This document shows, piece by piece, positions 17,170 to 26,296 of a stretch of 64,000 bases of DNA (the stretch's first letter is position 1; every line of letters starts with the position of its first letter). The notes under the pieces were generated by a model. That model did not search any database and was not told where the DNA came from. It saw only the letters and a list, made by a program, of their open reading frames with translations. The translations under genes and the position numbers were made by a program. Source of the DNA: CAYJBH01 sp964368815 (GTDB lineage: Bacteria > Bacillota > Clostridia > Oscillospirales > Ruminococcaceae); the NCBI GenBank assembly GCA_964368815.1, contig CAYJDA010000010.1:1-64000 (forward strand). The letters are read 5' to 3'.

Positions 17170-17241
17170 ATGTTTAGTATAACATTTGCTATTATATCAT
17201 GACATCAATACCATCATAATAGAATAGCACAGTTAGTTATA

Positions 17242-17553
17242 TTAAAAACCGGAACTCTTTTTTTCGTCAAGCTCAAATTCTATATCGGTTAACTCGGTAA
17301 GTAGTTCTATTGCTCTATCTCTTCCCTGCTTGCTTATACGGTAATGTGTCCATTTGCCCTGATACCAACATTCTATAATACCGCTCTCACATAAAATTTT
17401 CATATGGTAAGAAAGTTTAGATTGAGCTATGTCTAAGCATTCGGTTAGCTGGCATGCACACTTTTCACCATCGCCGATACAGCGTATTATTTTAACTCTT
17501 GTGGGGTCGCACACTGCTTTAAAAACTTTTGCAACTTGTTCTGCTGTAGCCAT
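17242..17553 (-). CDS. arsR: ArsR/SmtB family repressor
   Basis: A 103-residue winged-helix repressor. The metal-sensing alpha-3 motif is KCACQL (the ELCVCDL-type site, two cysteines), followed by the recognition helix SKLSYHMKILCESGIIECWYQGKW. An extra Cys in LCESG could complete a three-sulfur As(III) site. Such proteins leave DNA when As(III) binds. It heads the ars operon under a consensus promoter and faces a matching operator at 17619-17638, so autorepression is likely. Confidence 0.93.
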   Translation of the reverse strand: MATAEQVAKVFKAVCDPTRVKIIRCIGDGEKCACQLTECLDIAQSKLSYHMKILCESGIIECWYQGKWTHYRISKQGRDRAIELLTELTDIEFELDEKKSSGF

Positions 17554-17585
17554 ATCGCCCCTCCTATTTGTTACTTCTTGATGTT

Positions 17586-17614
17586 ATTATACAACAGATA
17601 TTGCAGCTTGTCAA
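17586..17614 (-). promoter_or_regulatory. arsR promoter
   Basis: Minus-strand TTGACA (17609-17614), 17-base spacer, TATAAT (17586-17591): full consensus. The ArsR box lies just upstream of the -35. Confidence 0.85.
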
Positions 17615-17618
17615 TACC

Positions 17619-17638
17619 AAATCAAAAAAAATTGATTT
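17619..17638 (-). promoter_or_regulatory. ArsR-type operator upstream of arsR
   Basis: A perfect inverted repeat AAATCAA-N6-TTGATTT. It touches the upstream edge of the -35 and shares the ATCAA-N6-TTGAT core with the box at 17154-17169. Confidence 0.8.
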
Positions 17639-17784
17639 AATGAAAGCAAAAAATTTTATATACATTAAATAGCGGTTAGTTTATCCGCTCTAAAACCGTT
17701 ATCCTAAATGATAACTAATGTGATAATTGTGCATTAAGTGCTATCTAAGGAATATATTTACAACTTAAGATTGCATGTACTAAA

Positions 17785-19029
17785 CTACTCAATGAAATCC
17801 TTTTTATGATAAATTAAGCAAACAACCGTCGTAGCTGCTAACAGCACGGTAAAAAATGCCATTGTTACAGTCCAGCTGTATTGCTCGGTTAACCAACCGA
17901 TTAAGAAGCCTGACACAGCGGCACCCATATACGACAATGAATTCATTGCACCGGAAACAAACGCTACCCTCCCCTGTTTTGCAAACAGAGCAGGAATATA
18001 GCTAACAAAAACAGTATTTATCGCCATCATAGAGCTGCTGCAAAGCGCAAGTAACATTAGTGAAAGCCAAAGATTAACACCTCCAATTAGCGTTAACATA
18101 AGCATAGCTACAAATGATATAGCAAAGCTAATTGCACACAGGGTAATGTTGTTAGTTATCCTTCGTTTTAGCTTGGTTAAAACATATACACCTGCAAGGT
18201 TAACTATCGGTAACACCGCCGTTACCAAAACTGCTGTCGCCGATCCGGAGTTAAAGATGGAATTAATATAGCTTGGTATCCATGCAGTGAGGCCATCTTT
18301 AATAAAGCCATGAGAAAATGATGGAAACATCATTATCAATACTATTGGTGTCGTCATTATTGCAATTACACCTATGCTGTTTTTCTTTAAAGGCTGAGAA
18401 TTTAAAGCATTATCGTTTTGAAATTCCGAAGACCTACTTAGGGGCCTGTTTTTAGGATAAAGTAATACAAATACAGCCCCGACGGCAACCATTATTAACG
18501 CCGGCACTATAAATAATGACTTAACATCAAAATGTCTTAGCAGTAACCCCGAGAGCAGATAAGATGAAAGCGTACCGACCGGAACTGCTGTTGTAATATA
18601 GGCAAATACTTTAAGATGTGTTTCGAGAGGAAAATACAAAACCAGAGTGCGCATTACCGAGGGCCACAGTAGCGACTGTGCAAAACCGTTAATTCCCCAT
18701 ATTACAGCAAAAATCACTCCCGGAGTTACAACTGCCATAAGTATATTACACAGCGCAGACAAGCAAACTCCTATAAAGGGAATGTACCGCGCTGAAAACT
18801 TATCCCCCAATATTCCGCTTACAATCTGACCAGCGCCATAGGTGAAGTAATATAACGTTGATATCAATCCGGCTGTTGAAGGGGTAAGTATTCCGTCTGA
18901 GGTGAAATGCACCATGGCGGCTGAATAGTTTAAACGTCCCATATAACTGGAGGCATAAAAAACACAACAGACAATAAAGAATATAACCTGAAAATTTAAA
19001 GAGGTAATTTTTGTTAAGTGATTTTTCAA
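17785..19029 (-). CDS. MFS transporter, organophosphate antiporter (GlpT/UhpT)-like
   Basis: A 414-residue major facilitator protein with 12 predicted membrane segments. The N-terminal segment with YMGRLNYSAAM resembles the OPA family (glycerol-3-phosphate or hexose-phosphate with phosphate exchange), and the GQIVSGILGDKF loop between segments 2 and 3 is the MFS signature. The substrate is not certain. It is encoded 43 bases downstream of the PhnP-like hydrolase on the same strand, and the two may form a unit. A phosphorylated substrate would fit both, but that is inference. Confidence 0.8.
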   Translation of the reverse strand: MKNHLTKITSLNFQVIFFIVCCVFYASSYMGRLNYSAAMVHFTSDGILTPSTAGLISTLYYFTYGAGQIVSGILGDKFSARYIPFIGVCLSALCNILMAVVTPGVIFAVIWGINGFAQSLLWPSVMRTLVLYFPLETHLKVFAYITTAVPVGTLSSYLLSGLLLRHFDVKSLFIVPALIMVAVGAVFVLLYPKNRPLSRSSEFQNDNALNSQPLKKNSIGVIAIMTTPIVLIMMFPSFSHGFIKDGLTAWIPSYINSIFNSGSATAVLVTAVLPIVNLAGVYVLTKLKRRITNNITLCAISFAISFVAMLMLTLIGGVNLWLSLMLLALCSSSMMAINTVFVSYIPALFAKQGRVAFVSGAMNSLSYMGAAVSGFLIGWLTEQYSWTVTMAFFTVLLAATTVVCLIYHKKDFIE

Positions 19030-19072
19030 AATATTTCCTTTATCTATCTACAGCGTATCCCCACTTCAGTTA

Positions 19073-19906
19073 TTAAAATTCTACAGTAAAGCCATCATAT
19101 GCTACAGCCATATCATGCTTTGAAACTCTTTCTTCAATCTCGTCATGCAATAACTCGCCGTTATGAGAAAAATGATTAACTACAAATTTTGTTTCTTTTG
19201 TTACGCAGCCACAGGCGATAAGTTTTTCCTTAACAATCAGGCAATCTTCAATACCCATATGATTATTGCCGTCTTTATGTTTGAGTGTTGTGCAGTCGAG
19301 GCTAACAAGGGTTATGGGTTTGTTTTTTAGGTACTCAAATACCTCATCTGTAAATATACCGGTATCGTTCCCGTACAACAAACTTTTATCGTCCTTTCTT
19401 ATCAAAAAGATATAGCAATCTTCAGTTCTGTCGTGAAGTGCGGGAAGTGCCGTTACGGTATAACCATCAACGTCAACCTCTTCAAAAGGTTTAACATAGT
19501 TGTAGGTAACTCCATTTGTCTCGCTATAAAATGGTTCAACGGTTGCGGCTGCATCGTTGTAAAAATCTAAGCATTTTTTATTTCCGTAAATATTAAGCCC
19601 TGAGGTTGCACCATGGCAAAACCCCTTGCAGCGCAATAAAAATTCATATGGATAATAGTGGTCCTGATGTGAGTGAGTTATCAAAATGTTATCGATATCT
19701 AATAAATTGATATTATACTTTAATGAATGGTAATAGGTATCAGGTGGATAGTCTATTAAAAGTTTATCATCAATAAGTGCCTGTGAGCGGGTTCTTATAT
19801 TTTTTCCGCCCAAACTGCGAGCCTTTTCGCACGCATCGCATTTACAGTAAACTGCTGGCCAACCTTCTGCAGCGGCAGTTCCGAGATATTTTATCTTCAT
19901 TTTCAC
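19073..19906 (-). CDS. Metallo-beta-lactamase fold phosphodiesterase, PhnP-like
   Basis: A 277-residue hydrolase with the metal motif THSHQDH (about residues 77-83), further ligands in LPALHD and NDTG, and a late NHFSHNG. It also has the PhnP-type zinc site near the start (CKCDACEKAR, about residues 22-31). PhnP cleaves cyclic ribose phosphates in phosphonate breakdown, but no other phn gene is here, so this is probably a general phosphodiesterase of that family. The gene is read just upstream of the MFS gene. The terminator at 19926-19961 separates it from the sugar ABC operon. Confidence 0.82.
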   Translation of the reverse strand: MKMKIKYLGTAAAEGWPAVYCKCDACEKARSLGGKNIRTRSQALIDDKLLIDYPPDTYYHSLKYNINLLDIDNILITHSHQDHYYPYEFLLRCKGFCHGATSGLNIYGNKKCLDFYNDAAATVEPFYSETNGVTYNYVKPFEEVDVDGYTVTALPALHDRTEDCYIFLIRKDDKSLLYGNDTGIFTDEVFEYLKNKPITLVSLDCTTLKHKDGNNHMGIEDCLIVKEKLIACGCVTKETKFVVNHFSHNGELLHDEIEERVSKHDMAVAYDGFTVEF

Positions 19907-19925
19907 TCCTCAAAAATCTTAAAAA

Positions 19926-19961
19926 AATCCGGTTTATTACATTAACGAAATAAACCGGATT
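19926..19961 (-). terminator. Terminator of the sugar ABC operon
   Basis: A perfect 13-bp stem AATCCGGTTTATT/AATAAACCGGATT with a 10-base loop and a T tract on the minus strand, 20 bases after the binding-protein stop. Confidence 0.9.
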
Positions 19962-19980
19962 ATAGAATTTAAAGTATTAC

Positions 19981-21660
19981 TTAAAAATCGCCATCAATAA
20001 TTGCTTGATAATGTGCTACCCATTGCTCTGCACCAAGGTCTTCAATGCGCTGAACATAGGCATCCCATGTATCATCGGTTATACCGTTGATGATGGAGGT
20101 ACCAATAAAGTTGTTAACCTCATTTTTAATTTCGGTTTCAACATAGCTGAATTCCTCTGCCATCTCTGCGGGAATCGGAACATCAGGAACAAGCTCTGCC
20201 GGGAAGTATTCTTCATACATCGGGCCTACTGTATATCTGATAGCATCCGGAGACATCTCATCCATATTCGGTTTTGCAATTTCATCAATGAACATTAAAG
20301 CACTGTCTGAACGCCATGCAAAGGTATAGTGATACTCCGAGGTATTGTTAATATTATCGGGCATAACCTCAGGTATTGTAACTACAGGAGTTCCATCCTC
20401 TGCATAATCCCAATAATCACCCTGCGGGCCGTCACGACTTATGCGTTTCCACTCCGGATCGGAATGAATGTGATCCCACCAACGAAGGAGGCCTTCCGGC
20501 TCTTCGCAGGTTGCGGAAATGGTAAATCCGTTACGGTTAGCAACAATTGTGTTCAGCTCGCCTGCTTTAACCTCTTGGCCTTCATAGCCTTCGGCTGTTA
20601 GCACCGGAACTGCATTCCATCTGCCTTCATATTCGTCGATAGGTGTCCATGCGCTTCTTAGTCCAAACCAGTCATGCTGAGAGTACTGAGTGATGTACTC
20701 ATCGTTAGACATTGTAAAGCCGTCTGCATTAATAAGGCCGGCGTTATACCATTTGTTCATCTCGGTTAAGAAATCTCTAAATCTCTGCTCGTTGATGCTT
20801 AAGGTATATTGTCCATCTTCCACTCTTCCATACCATGCGCCATCACCGATAGTTCTACCGGCCATGCCCCAAGAACCTGCAAGAGCTTGAATTTTACTTG
20901 CCCAGTTTGCCTGTGCAAACAGATATGGAACCTCATCATCCGGGTCGCCGTTGCCGTTCATGTCGTTCTCTTTAAATCCAACAAGAATGTTGTAAAGGTC
21001 ATCGATTGTCTCCGGCATTTCCATGCCAAGATCGTTTACCCAGTCTTCACGAATGTAAAGAATATCTGTGGCCCAGTTAGCATACTCGGTCCATGGGCCG
21101 GTTGGGAGTGAATAGAGGTTGCCGTCTGTTTTCTTAAGAAAGTCTACACCACCGGGTATATTAGCTTCTATCTGTGAATAGATGTTAGGAGTCCACTGTT
21201 GCATAATTTCTTCGGTTAACACCATGAAGTCTTCCGGATTTTCTGCAATTTGTTGTTCCGAAAGAGGCCTTAGTATAGCATCCGGCATGTTATCGCCTGT
21301 TGCCAGCATTAGGTTAAGCTGCTCTTCAAACTGAATTGTGGTAACTTCTCTCCACTCTATCGAAATATTGGTTCCCTCGGTGGAAATTTGCATAATTTCC
21401 TTGTCGTTCTGACTTGCCGATTTATCAACATTGTCCTTTTCATACATAATCTCGTATGTAACCGGCTCTTTTGCTATCGGTAGCCCTGTAACATAGATGT
21501 TGCCCTTTAATTCAACACCACTTTCGTCTACTTCGGTTGTTGCTGATTCTGTTGCTGCAGAGTCTGTTTGACTCCCCTCCTCGGCAGATTGGCAGGAGGC
21601 TAATAAACTAACCACCATAACAATAGCCAACAAAAATGCAATAACTCTTACTTTGTTCAT
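19981..21660 (-). CDS. Extracellular sugar-binding lipoprotein (LipO/YtcQ-like)
   Basis: A 559-residue family 1 solute-binding protein. The lipobox is LLASC near residue 23, followed by an acidic Ser/Thr linker. The large mature domain has the features of the 550-residue LipO class: AILRPLSEQQI, DMNGNGDPDDEVPY (a calcium-loop-like DxNxNGDxDDE) and many aromatic residues for carbohydrate stacking. It captures an oligosaccharide outside the cell and hands it to the two permeases encoded upstream in the operon. No ATPase is present; such transporters usually share MsmX-type ATPases coded elsewhere. Confidence 0.9.
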   Translation of the reverse strand: MNKVRVIAFLLAIVMVVSLLASCQSAEEGSQTDSAATESATTEVDESGVELKGNIYVTGLPIAKEPVTYEIMYEKDNVDKSASQNDKEIMQISTEGTNISIEWREVTTIQFEEQLNLMLATGDNMPDAILRPLSEQQIAENPEDFMVLTEEIMQQWTPNIYSQIEANIPGGVDFLKKTDGNLYSLPTGPWTEYANWATDILYIREDWVNDLGMEMPETIDDLYNILVGFKENDMNGNGDPDDEVPYLFAQANWASKIQALAGSWGMAGRTIGDGAWYGRVEDGQYTLSINEQRFRDFLTEMNKWYNAGLINADGFTMSNDEYITQYSQHDWFGLRSAWTPIDEYEGRWNAVPVLTAEGYEGQEVKAGELNTIVANRNGFTISATCEEPEGLLRWWDHIHSDPEWKRISRDGPQGDYWDYAEDGTPVVTIPEVMPDNINNTSEYHYTFAWRSDSALMFIDEIAKPNMDEMSPDAIRYTVGPMYEEYFPAELVPDVPIPAEMAEEFSYVETEIKNEVNNFIGTSIINGITDDTWDAYVQRIEDLGAEQWVAHYQAIIDGDF

Positions 21661-21708
21661 TTCTTTTCCCTTTCTTTTTTTGTTATTCTAATGTCGCAAA
21701 TACGACGA

Positions 21709-22623
21709 TTAGCCCTTTAATGATCCTATCATAATACCCTTTGCAAAATATTTTTGAATAAACGGATATACAGTTAAGATAGGCAGTGTTGCAACAACAA
21801 TAATTGCATATTTAAGCACTTCGGCCATCTGCTGCATAGCTTCCATAGCCTCGGGATCTACGATTGATGTATCCATAGTAGATACCGAAACTGCCATTAA
21901 TTTATCCCTTAAAACCAGCTGCAACGGCATTAAATCAGAATCGGTAATAAAGATTAGAGCATTAAAATACTCATTCCACTTTGAAACTGCAAAGTAAAGC
22001 GCAATAACGGCTATAATAGGTTTAGATAGTGGAACAACGATACTCCAGAAAAATCTAACATTGCCACAACCGTCGATCGATGCCGCTTCATGTAGTTCCC
22101 CTGGAATGGAGGATACAAAGAAGGAGCGGCAGATAATTATGTTATAAACCGATGTTGTTCCGAGTATCACCATAAGTAGTCTGGTATCTCCAAGGTTAAG
22201 CCCCTGAACTAGAATATAAAACGGAACTAATCCTCCGGCAAAATACATGGTAAATACGAATATTCCCATTATTAAACCGTTAAAAGGCAAATCTTTTCTG
22301 GAAAGTGCATATCCTGCAAGTATAGAGCCGGCAACCCCCAAAATCGTGCCTAACACGGTGTACATTATGGTGTTACCGTATGCTATCCATATATCCGCAT
22401 CTTCAAAAACACGTTGATAGCCAAGGGTATTAAATCCATCCGGAAATAATAGTATTTCGCCGCTATTAACTGCTTCCGGTTCACTTAAGGATGCAACCAA
22501 TACGAAGTAGCAAGGATATGCAACGACTACAAATATGATTCCAAGTACAATGTAGTTAAACAGGTAAAAAACTCTATCGATTAGCGGATCGTTTATCTTG
22601 TTTCTGTTTTTTTCTTTAGACAT
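21709..22623 (-). CDS. Sugar ABC permease, LplC/YtcP-like
   Basis: A 304-residue CUT1 permease with six membrane segments. The EAA loop that contacts the ATPase is ELHEAASIDGCGNVRFFWSIVVPLSKP (about residues 190-216). The C-terminal segment YPFIQKYFAKGIMIGSLKG is characteristic of LplC/YtcP proteins. It lies 12 bases after its partner permease gene and 48 before the binding protein. Confidence 0.92.
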   Translation of the reverse strand: MSKEKNRNKINDPLIDRVFYLFNYIVLGIIFVVVAYPCYFVLVASLSEPEAVNSGEILLFPDGFNTLGYQRVFEDADIWIAYGNTIMYTVLGTILGVAGSILAGYALSRKDLPFNGLIMGIFVFTMYFAGGLVPFYILVQGLNLGDTRLLMVILGTTSVYNIIICRSFFVSSIPGELHEAASIDGCGNVRFFWSIVVPLSKPIIAVIALYFAVSKWNEYFNALIFITDSDLMPLQLVLRDKLMAVSVSTMDTSIVDPEAMEAMQQMAEVLKYAIIVVATLPILTVYPFIQKYFAKGIMIGSLKG

Positions 22624-22635
22624 GCATCTACCTCC

Positions 22636-23580
22636 TTACCACAAACTCGAACCGGAAATAACTTTTGCACACTTATTTGCGATAACAAGTATTGTAAAGT
22701 TAATTATATTATTAAAGAGTCCTATTGCAGTTGAATATTCGAACTGCTGTTGCTGTAATCCGAGTTTATATGTATAGGTAGAAATCACCTCAGCCGTATC
22801 ACCGAGCAATGAATTTTGCATGAGCAAAACTTTTTCAAAGCCTACATTCATTATTGAGCCGCAGCTTAATATAAGTAAAATAACCATCTGCGGAACTATA
22901 ACCGGAATATCAACAGTCCATACTCGTTGTAATCGATTTGCTCCGTCTATAACCGCTGCTTCATGCAGTTCGGGGCTTACCCCCGACAGTGCCGCAAGAT
23001 AAATAATTGATCCCCAGCCGGCCGACTGCCAAACACCCGACCAAACATATATATCCTGAAACAGCGTAGGGTCGCCCATAAAGTGAAGACGTTCTCCCAA
23101 AAACGGCTCTAACATTGTAGTAATAAAGCCTGAGCGCGGATTAAGGAAAATGCTAAGCATACCCACCAAAACAACAATAGATATAAAGTGTGGTATGTAT
23201 GTTACCGTTTGCACCGTTCGTTTAATTTTAGAATTTTTAACACAGTTAAGTGAAAGCGCAAGAATTATGGGAATAGGAAAGCCTACCAGCAGCTGATAAA
23301 AACTAAGCGACACTGTATTCCAAAGAATAGTAAAAAACCTTGGAGAATCAATAAATCTCTCAAACCATTCAAATCCAACCCATTCGCTTCCCCAGATTCC
23401 GAGCGATGAATTAAAATCTTTAAAAGCTAACTGTATTCCATACATTGGTCCATACATAAATAGTGCTATATATGTCAATGCAGGTATTACAAAAAGATAT
23501 AACGCCCAGTTGCGGCGAATTAACTTCTTTTTCTCGTTCCAGTTTTTTTTCTTTTCAACAGGCGCCATCTTAATTTTCAT
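22636..23580 (-). CDS. Sugar ABC permease, LplB-like
   Basis: The first gene of the sugar ABC operon. I start it at ATG 23580 (MKIKMAP..., 314 residues), which has CGGAG seven bases upstream, rather than at 23613. It has a positively charged N terminus, six membrane segments and the EAA loop ELHEAAVIDGANRLQRVWTVDIPVI. The pair with LplC/YtcP and a 550-residue LipO-type binding protein indicates import of a complex saccharide. The substrate is unknown. Confidence 0.9.
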   Translation of the reverse strand: MKIKMAPVEKKKNWNEKKKLIRRNWALYLFVIPALTYIALFMYGPMYGIQLAFKDFNSSLGIWGSEWVGFEWFERFIDSPRFFTILWNTVSLSFYQLLVGFPIPIILALSLNCVKNSKIKRTVQTVTYIPHFISIVVLVGMLSIFLNPRSGFITTMLEPFLGERLHFMGDPTLFQDIYVWSGVWQSAGWGSIIYLAALSGVSPELHEAAVIDGANRLQRVWTVDIPVIVPQMVILLILSCGSIMNVGFEKVLLMQNSLLGDTAEVISTYTYKLGLQQQQFEYSTAIGLFNNIINFTILVIANKCAKVISGSSLW

Positions 23581-23681
23581 AATACCGCTCCGAATAATAT
23601 CACTACTCGTCATCTACGCAATGCTTAAATCGTTATATGCATACATCTGCACAGAAAAACACACAAATGCAACTTTAGTGT

Positions 23682-23710
23682 ATTTTATCATATCAACTAA
23701 CAAAAGTCAA
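23682..23710 (-). promoter_or_regulatory. Promoter of the sugar ABC operon
   Basis: Minus-strand TTGACT (23705-23710), 17-base spacer, TAAAAT (23682-23687). Phased TGTAAA repeats begin 31 bases further upstream. Confidence 0.75.
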
Positions 23711-23741
23711 TAGATTAAATGTAAATATATTCAATTTTTTG

Positions 23742-23778
23742 TGTAAAGAGTTGTAAACTTGTTGTAAAGAGTTGTAAA
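23742..23778 (-). repeat. Four helically phased TGTAAA repeats, likely activator site
   Basis: TGTAAA starts at 23742, 23752, 23763 and 23773 on the plus strand (TTTACA on the minus), at steps of 10, 11 and 10 bases. The 16-base block TGTAAAGAGTTGTAAA occurs twice with a 21-base period. All copies face one side of the helix, upstream of the ABC promoter. This is the layout of a response regulator or AraC-type activator site. Confidence 0.7.
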
Positions 23779-23842
23779 GCTGTGTGATAAATGTTAAAAA
23801 AATGTGACATCAAAATTAGCAGGCATTGTTTTGTTGTTTGTG

Positions 23843-23871
23843 TTGTAAAGCGTGTAATTAACTGTTATAAT
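23843..23871 (+). promoter_or_regulatory. Promoter of the lactonase-zwf unit
   Basis: TTGTAA (23843-23848), 17-base spacer, TATAAT (23866-23871). AAGGAG at 23886-23891 precedes the ATG at 23898. A fifth TGTAAA copy overlaps the -35. Confidence 0.7.
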
Positions 23872-23897
23872 AAAATAAAAAATATAAGGAGATTGAG

Positions 23898-24854
23898 ATG
23901 CTTGCCGGATATTTGGGTAGCTATGCAAACGGTGGAGAAGGGATTTATCGCTTTTTACTTAACGAGAAAACAGGAGAATTATCAAGCCCTGAACTTTTTT
24001 GTAACGTTAAAAATTCAAAATATATAGCCGATGGGAAAGACGGGTTTCTCTACTCGGTTTATAGTGAGGGAGATAATCATGGCGTTGCAGTTTGTAGTTA
24101 TAACGGTGATATTATCGACAGGATTGCATTCGACCCAAACGCTCCATGCCACATAGTTGTTGATAAATTTATTTATACCGCAAACTATTCTGCCGGAACG
24201 GTTACAAAGCTTTCATTTGATGGCAAAAAACTAAAGCTGATAAAAAAAGTATTAATTAAAGAACAGGCTGGGTGTCACCAAGTTGTTATTGCTAACAATT
24301 TTATATTTCTTCCCTGTCTATTGCTAGACAAGGTTTTAACCCTAGACTTCGACCTAAATATTTTAAACGAGACAACAATGCCGGAAAAAAGTGGCCCTCG
24401 CCACGCAGTAATAAGCCCTGATAATAAAAAGCTATATCTGGTTGCCGAGCTAAGCAACGAGCTATACAGCTTTAATATTGAAGGCATTAATTTAAAAAGG
24501 CTTGGTAATATATCATTATTGCCAAAGGGGGATGAGCTCTGTGAGGGAAGTGCTGCTATTCGTTTGAGCGCAAACGGTAAATTTTTAATGGTATCTACAC
24601 GGTTTAAAAATTTAATTACCATGCTTAACATAGAGGATGAGCTACCAGTTGTTACACAATATTTTCACCTAAACGGCGACCATCCGAGAGATATTTTAAA
24701 TGTTAGTGATGATAGATTTTTATTGGTTGCCAACAGATTTAGCGATCAGTTATTATGCCTTGCATTAAACGATGGTATAATAACAAAGCAGTGCTCAGAA
24801 ATAAGTATTCCACAGGGTGTTAGTATATTAATGAAGGGAGAGATGAATGGATAA
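23898..24854 (+). CDS. pgl: 6-phosphogluconolactonase, seven-bladed propeller type (YkgB-like)
   Basis: A 318-residue beta-propeller lactonase (PF10282 type). Propeller landmarks include YANYSAGTV, KSGPRHAVISPDNKKLYLVAELSNELYSF and the late DHPRDILNVSDD. It would open 6-phosphogluconolactone. The next gene, zwf, makes exactly that lactone and overlaps by 8 bases (ATG at 24847), so translational coupling is likely. This supports the lactonase call over other propeller functions. Confidence 0.85.
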   Translation: MLAGYLGSYANGGEGIYRFLLNEKTGELSSPELFCNVKNSKYIADGKDGFLYSVYSEGDNHGVAVCSYNGDIIDRIAFDPNAPCHIVVDKFIYTANYSAGTVTKLSFDGKKLKLIKKVLIKEQAGCHQVVIANNFIFLPCLLLDKVLTLDFDLNILNETTMPEKSGPRHAVISPDNKKLYLVAELSNELYSFNIEGINLKRLGNISLLPKGDELCEGSAAIRLSANGKFLMVSTRFKNLITMLNIEDELPVVTQYFHLNGDHPRDILNVSDDRFLLVANRFSDQLLCLALNDGIITKQCSEISIPQGVSILMKGEMNG

Positions 24855-26262
24855 CATTATTTCACAGAATATAACGATTTTTGGCGGAACAGGCGACCTA
24901 TGCTATCGAAAACTTATGCCGGCGCTCTATAATCTTTACTCTATCGGTAGGCTAACGGATGATACTCGAATATTAGCAATAGGTCGTAGAGATTACAGTG
25001 ACGAGAATTATATAGAAATAGTAAAAAGCTGGGTAAAGAAATATAGCCGAGTCGACTTTAACGAGCAGCTATTTGAAGATTTCACAAAAAAGATAAGCTA
25101 CTTCAAAATGGATTTTACGGTTATTTCGGAATATGAGAAGCTGTCAAAATATTTTTGCAGTATAGCAATTCAAAATAATTTATTTTACTATGCTGTTGCG
25201 CCCGAATTTTTCGAAATTATTACCGAGGGGTTGATTACCCTTAAAGGTGCCGGAAATTACAAGCTTGTTATAGAAAAGCCGTTTGGTGAAACTCCGGAGC
25301 ATGCAAAAAAATTAAATGATCGGTTAGAGGAATATTTTGGCGCCCGTAGCATCTATCGAATCGACCATTATCTTGGCAAGGAGATGATTCAAAACATATT
25401 AACTATAAGATTTAAAAATTTACTGTTTGAAAACAGCTGGAATCGCAGTAATATAGACAATATAAGAATAATAGCAAGCGAGGAAGTAGGTGTCGAAACC
25501 CGAGCAAAATATTATGATAACGCCGGAGCATTAAAGGACATGGTTCAAAACCATTTAATGCAGCTGTTAAGCTTTGTTGCTATGGAACCGCCGATTAACG
25601 ATGACGATTTAAAACAAAAGCAATCCGAGGTTTTTTGCTGTTTGCGATCACCTGAAAATATGAATATAGAGGATAGTTTACTGCTTGCTAGGTATGATGG
25701 ATATCTAAGCGAGCCGGATGTTTCCCCCGAGTCTACTACCGAAACATTTGCCGCCTGCAAGGTTTTTGTTGATAACGATCGTTGGCAAGGTGTACCCTTT
25801 TATATCATAACCGGTAAAAAATTAAACACCCGTGAGATGAATGTTATTGTTACATTTAAAAAGTTAGATGGGCAGGAAAAGCCCAACGTGCTTATCTTTA
25901 AAATACAGCCATATGAAGGCGTTTCGCTAACCTTTAATATAAAAACTCCGGGTGAGAGCCATGGTATTACGGTTGAAGAAATGGATTTTTGCCAAAACTG
26001 CAACCTTAGCTACCGAATGAATACCCCCGAAGCATATGAGCGGTTGTTACATTCGGCAATTATAGCGGATCGTAGATGGTTTTCGGGTTGGGATCAGATA
26101 TATCTTAGCTGGCAATATATTGAAAAGATTAAAAAACTGTACCACGACAAAAAATTGCCGATATACAGCTATACGCCCGGTAGTGCCGGCCCCGGTGAAA
26201 TAACAAATATTTTAAAAGGTGCCGATATTGAAAGCTATTCACAGCTATTTTGCCACATATAA
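24847..26262 (+). CDS. zwf: Glucose-6-phosphate dehydrogenase
   Basis: Oxidises glucose-6-phosphate with NAD(P)+ at the start of the oxidative pentose phosphate route. The 471-residue protein has a dinucleotide motif FGGTGDLCYRKLMPALYNL (the family usually reads GASGDLAxRKL), EKPFGE near residue 140 and the substrate motif RIDHYLGKE (about residues 172-180) with its catalytic His. It is a little shorter than the usual 480-490. It overlaps the lactonase gene and ends at a strong bidirectional terminator. No 6-phosphogluconate dehydrogenase or dehydratase is present in the window. Confidence 0.93.
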   Translation: MDNIISQNITIFGGTGDLCYRKLMPALYNLYSIGRLTDDTRILAIGRRDYSDENYIEIVKSWVKKYSRVDFNEQLFEDFTKKISYFKMDFTVISEYEKLSKYFCSIAIQNNLFYYAVAPEFFEIITEGLITLKGAGNYKLVIEKPFGETPEHAKKLNDRLEEYFGARSIYRIDHYLGKEMIQNILTIRFKNLLFENSWNRSNIDNIRIIASEEVGVETRAKYYDNAGALKDMVQNHLMQLLSFVAMEPPINDDDLKQKQSEVFCCLRSPENMNIEDSLLLARYDGYLSEPDVSPESTTETFAACKVFVDNDRWQGVPFYIITGKKLNTREMNVIVTFKKLDGQEKPNVLIFKIQPYEGVSLTFNIKTPGESHGITVEEMDFCQNCNLSYRMNTPEAYERLLHSAIIADRRWFSGWDQIYLSWQYIEKIKKLYHDKKLPIYSYTPGSAGPGEITNILKGADIESYSQLFCHI

Positions 26263-26296
26263 TAATTAAGGGGGGGCTGTTGCCCCCTTAATTATT
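26261..26296. terminator. Bidirectional terminator between zwf and the DMT gene
   Basis: A long stem AATAATTAAGGGGG/CCCCCTTAATTATT with a short loop. It serves both convergent genes; the last bases of each coding region are within or next to it. Confidence 0.88.
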
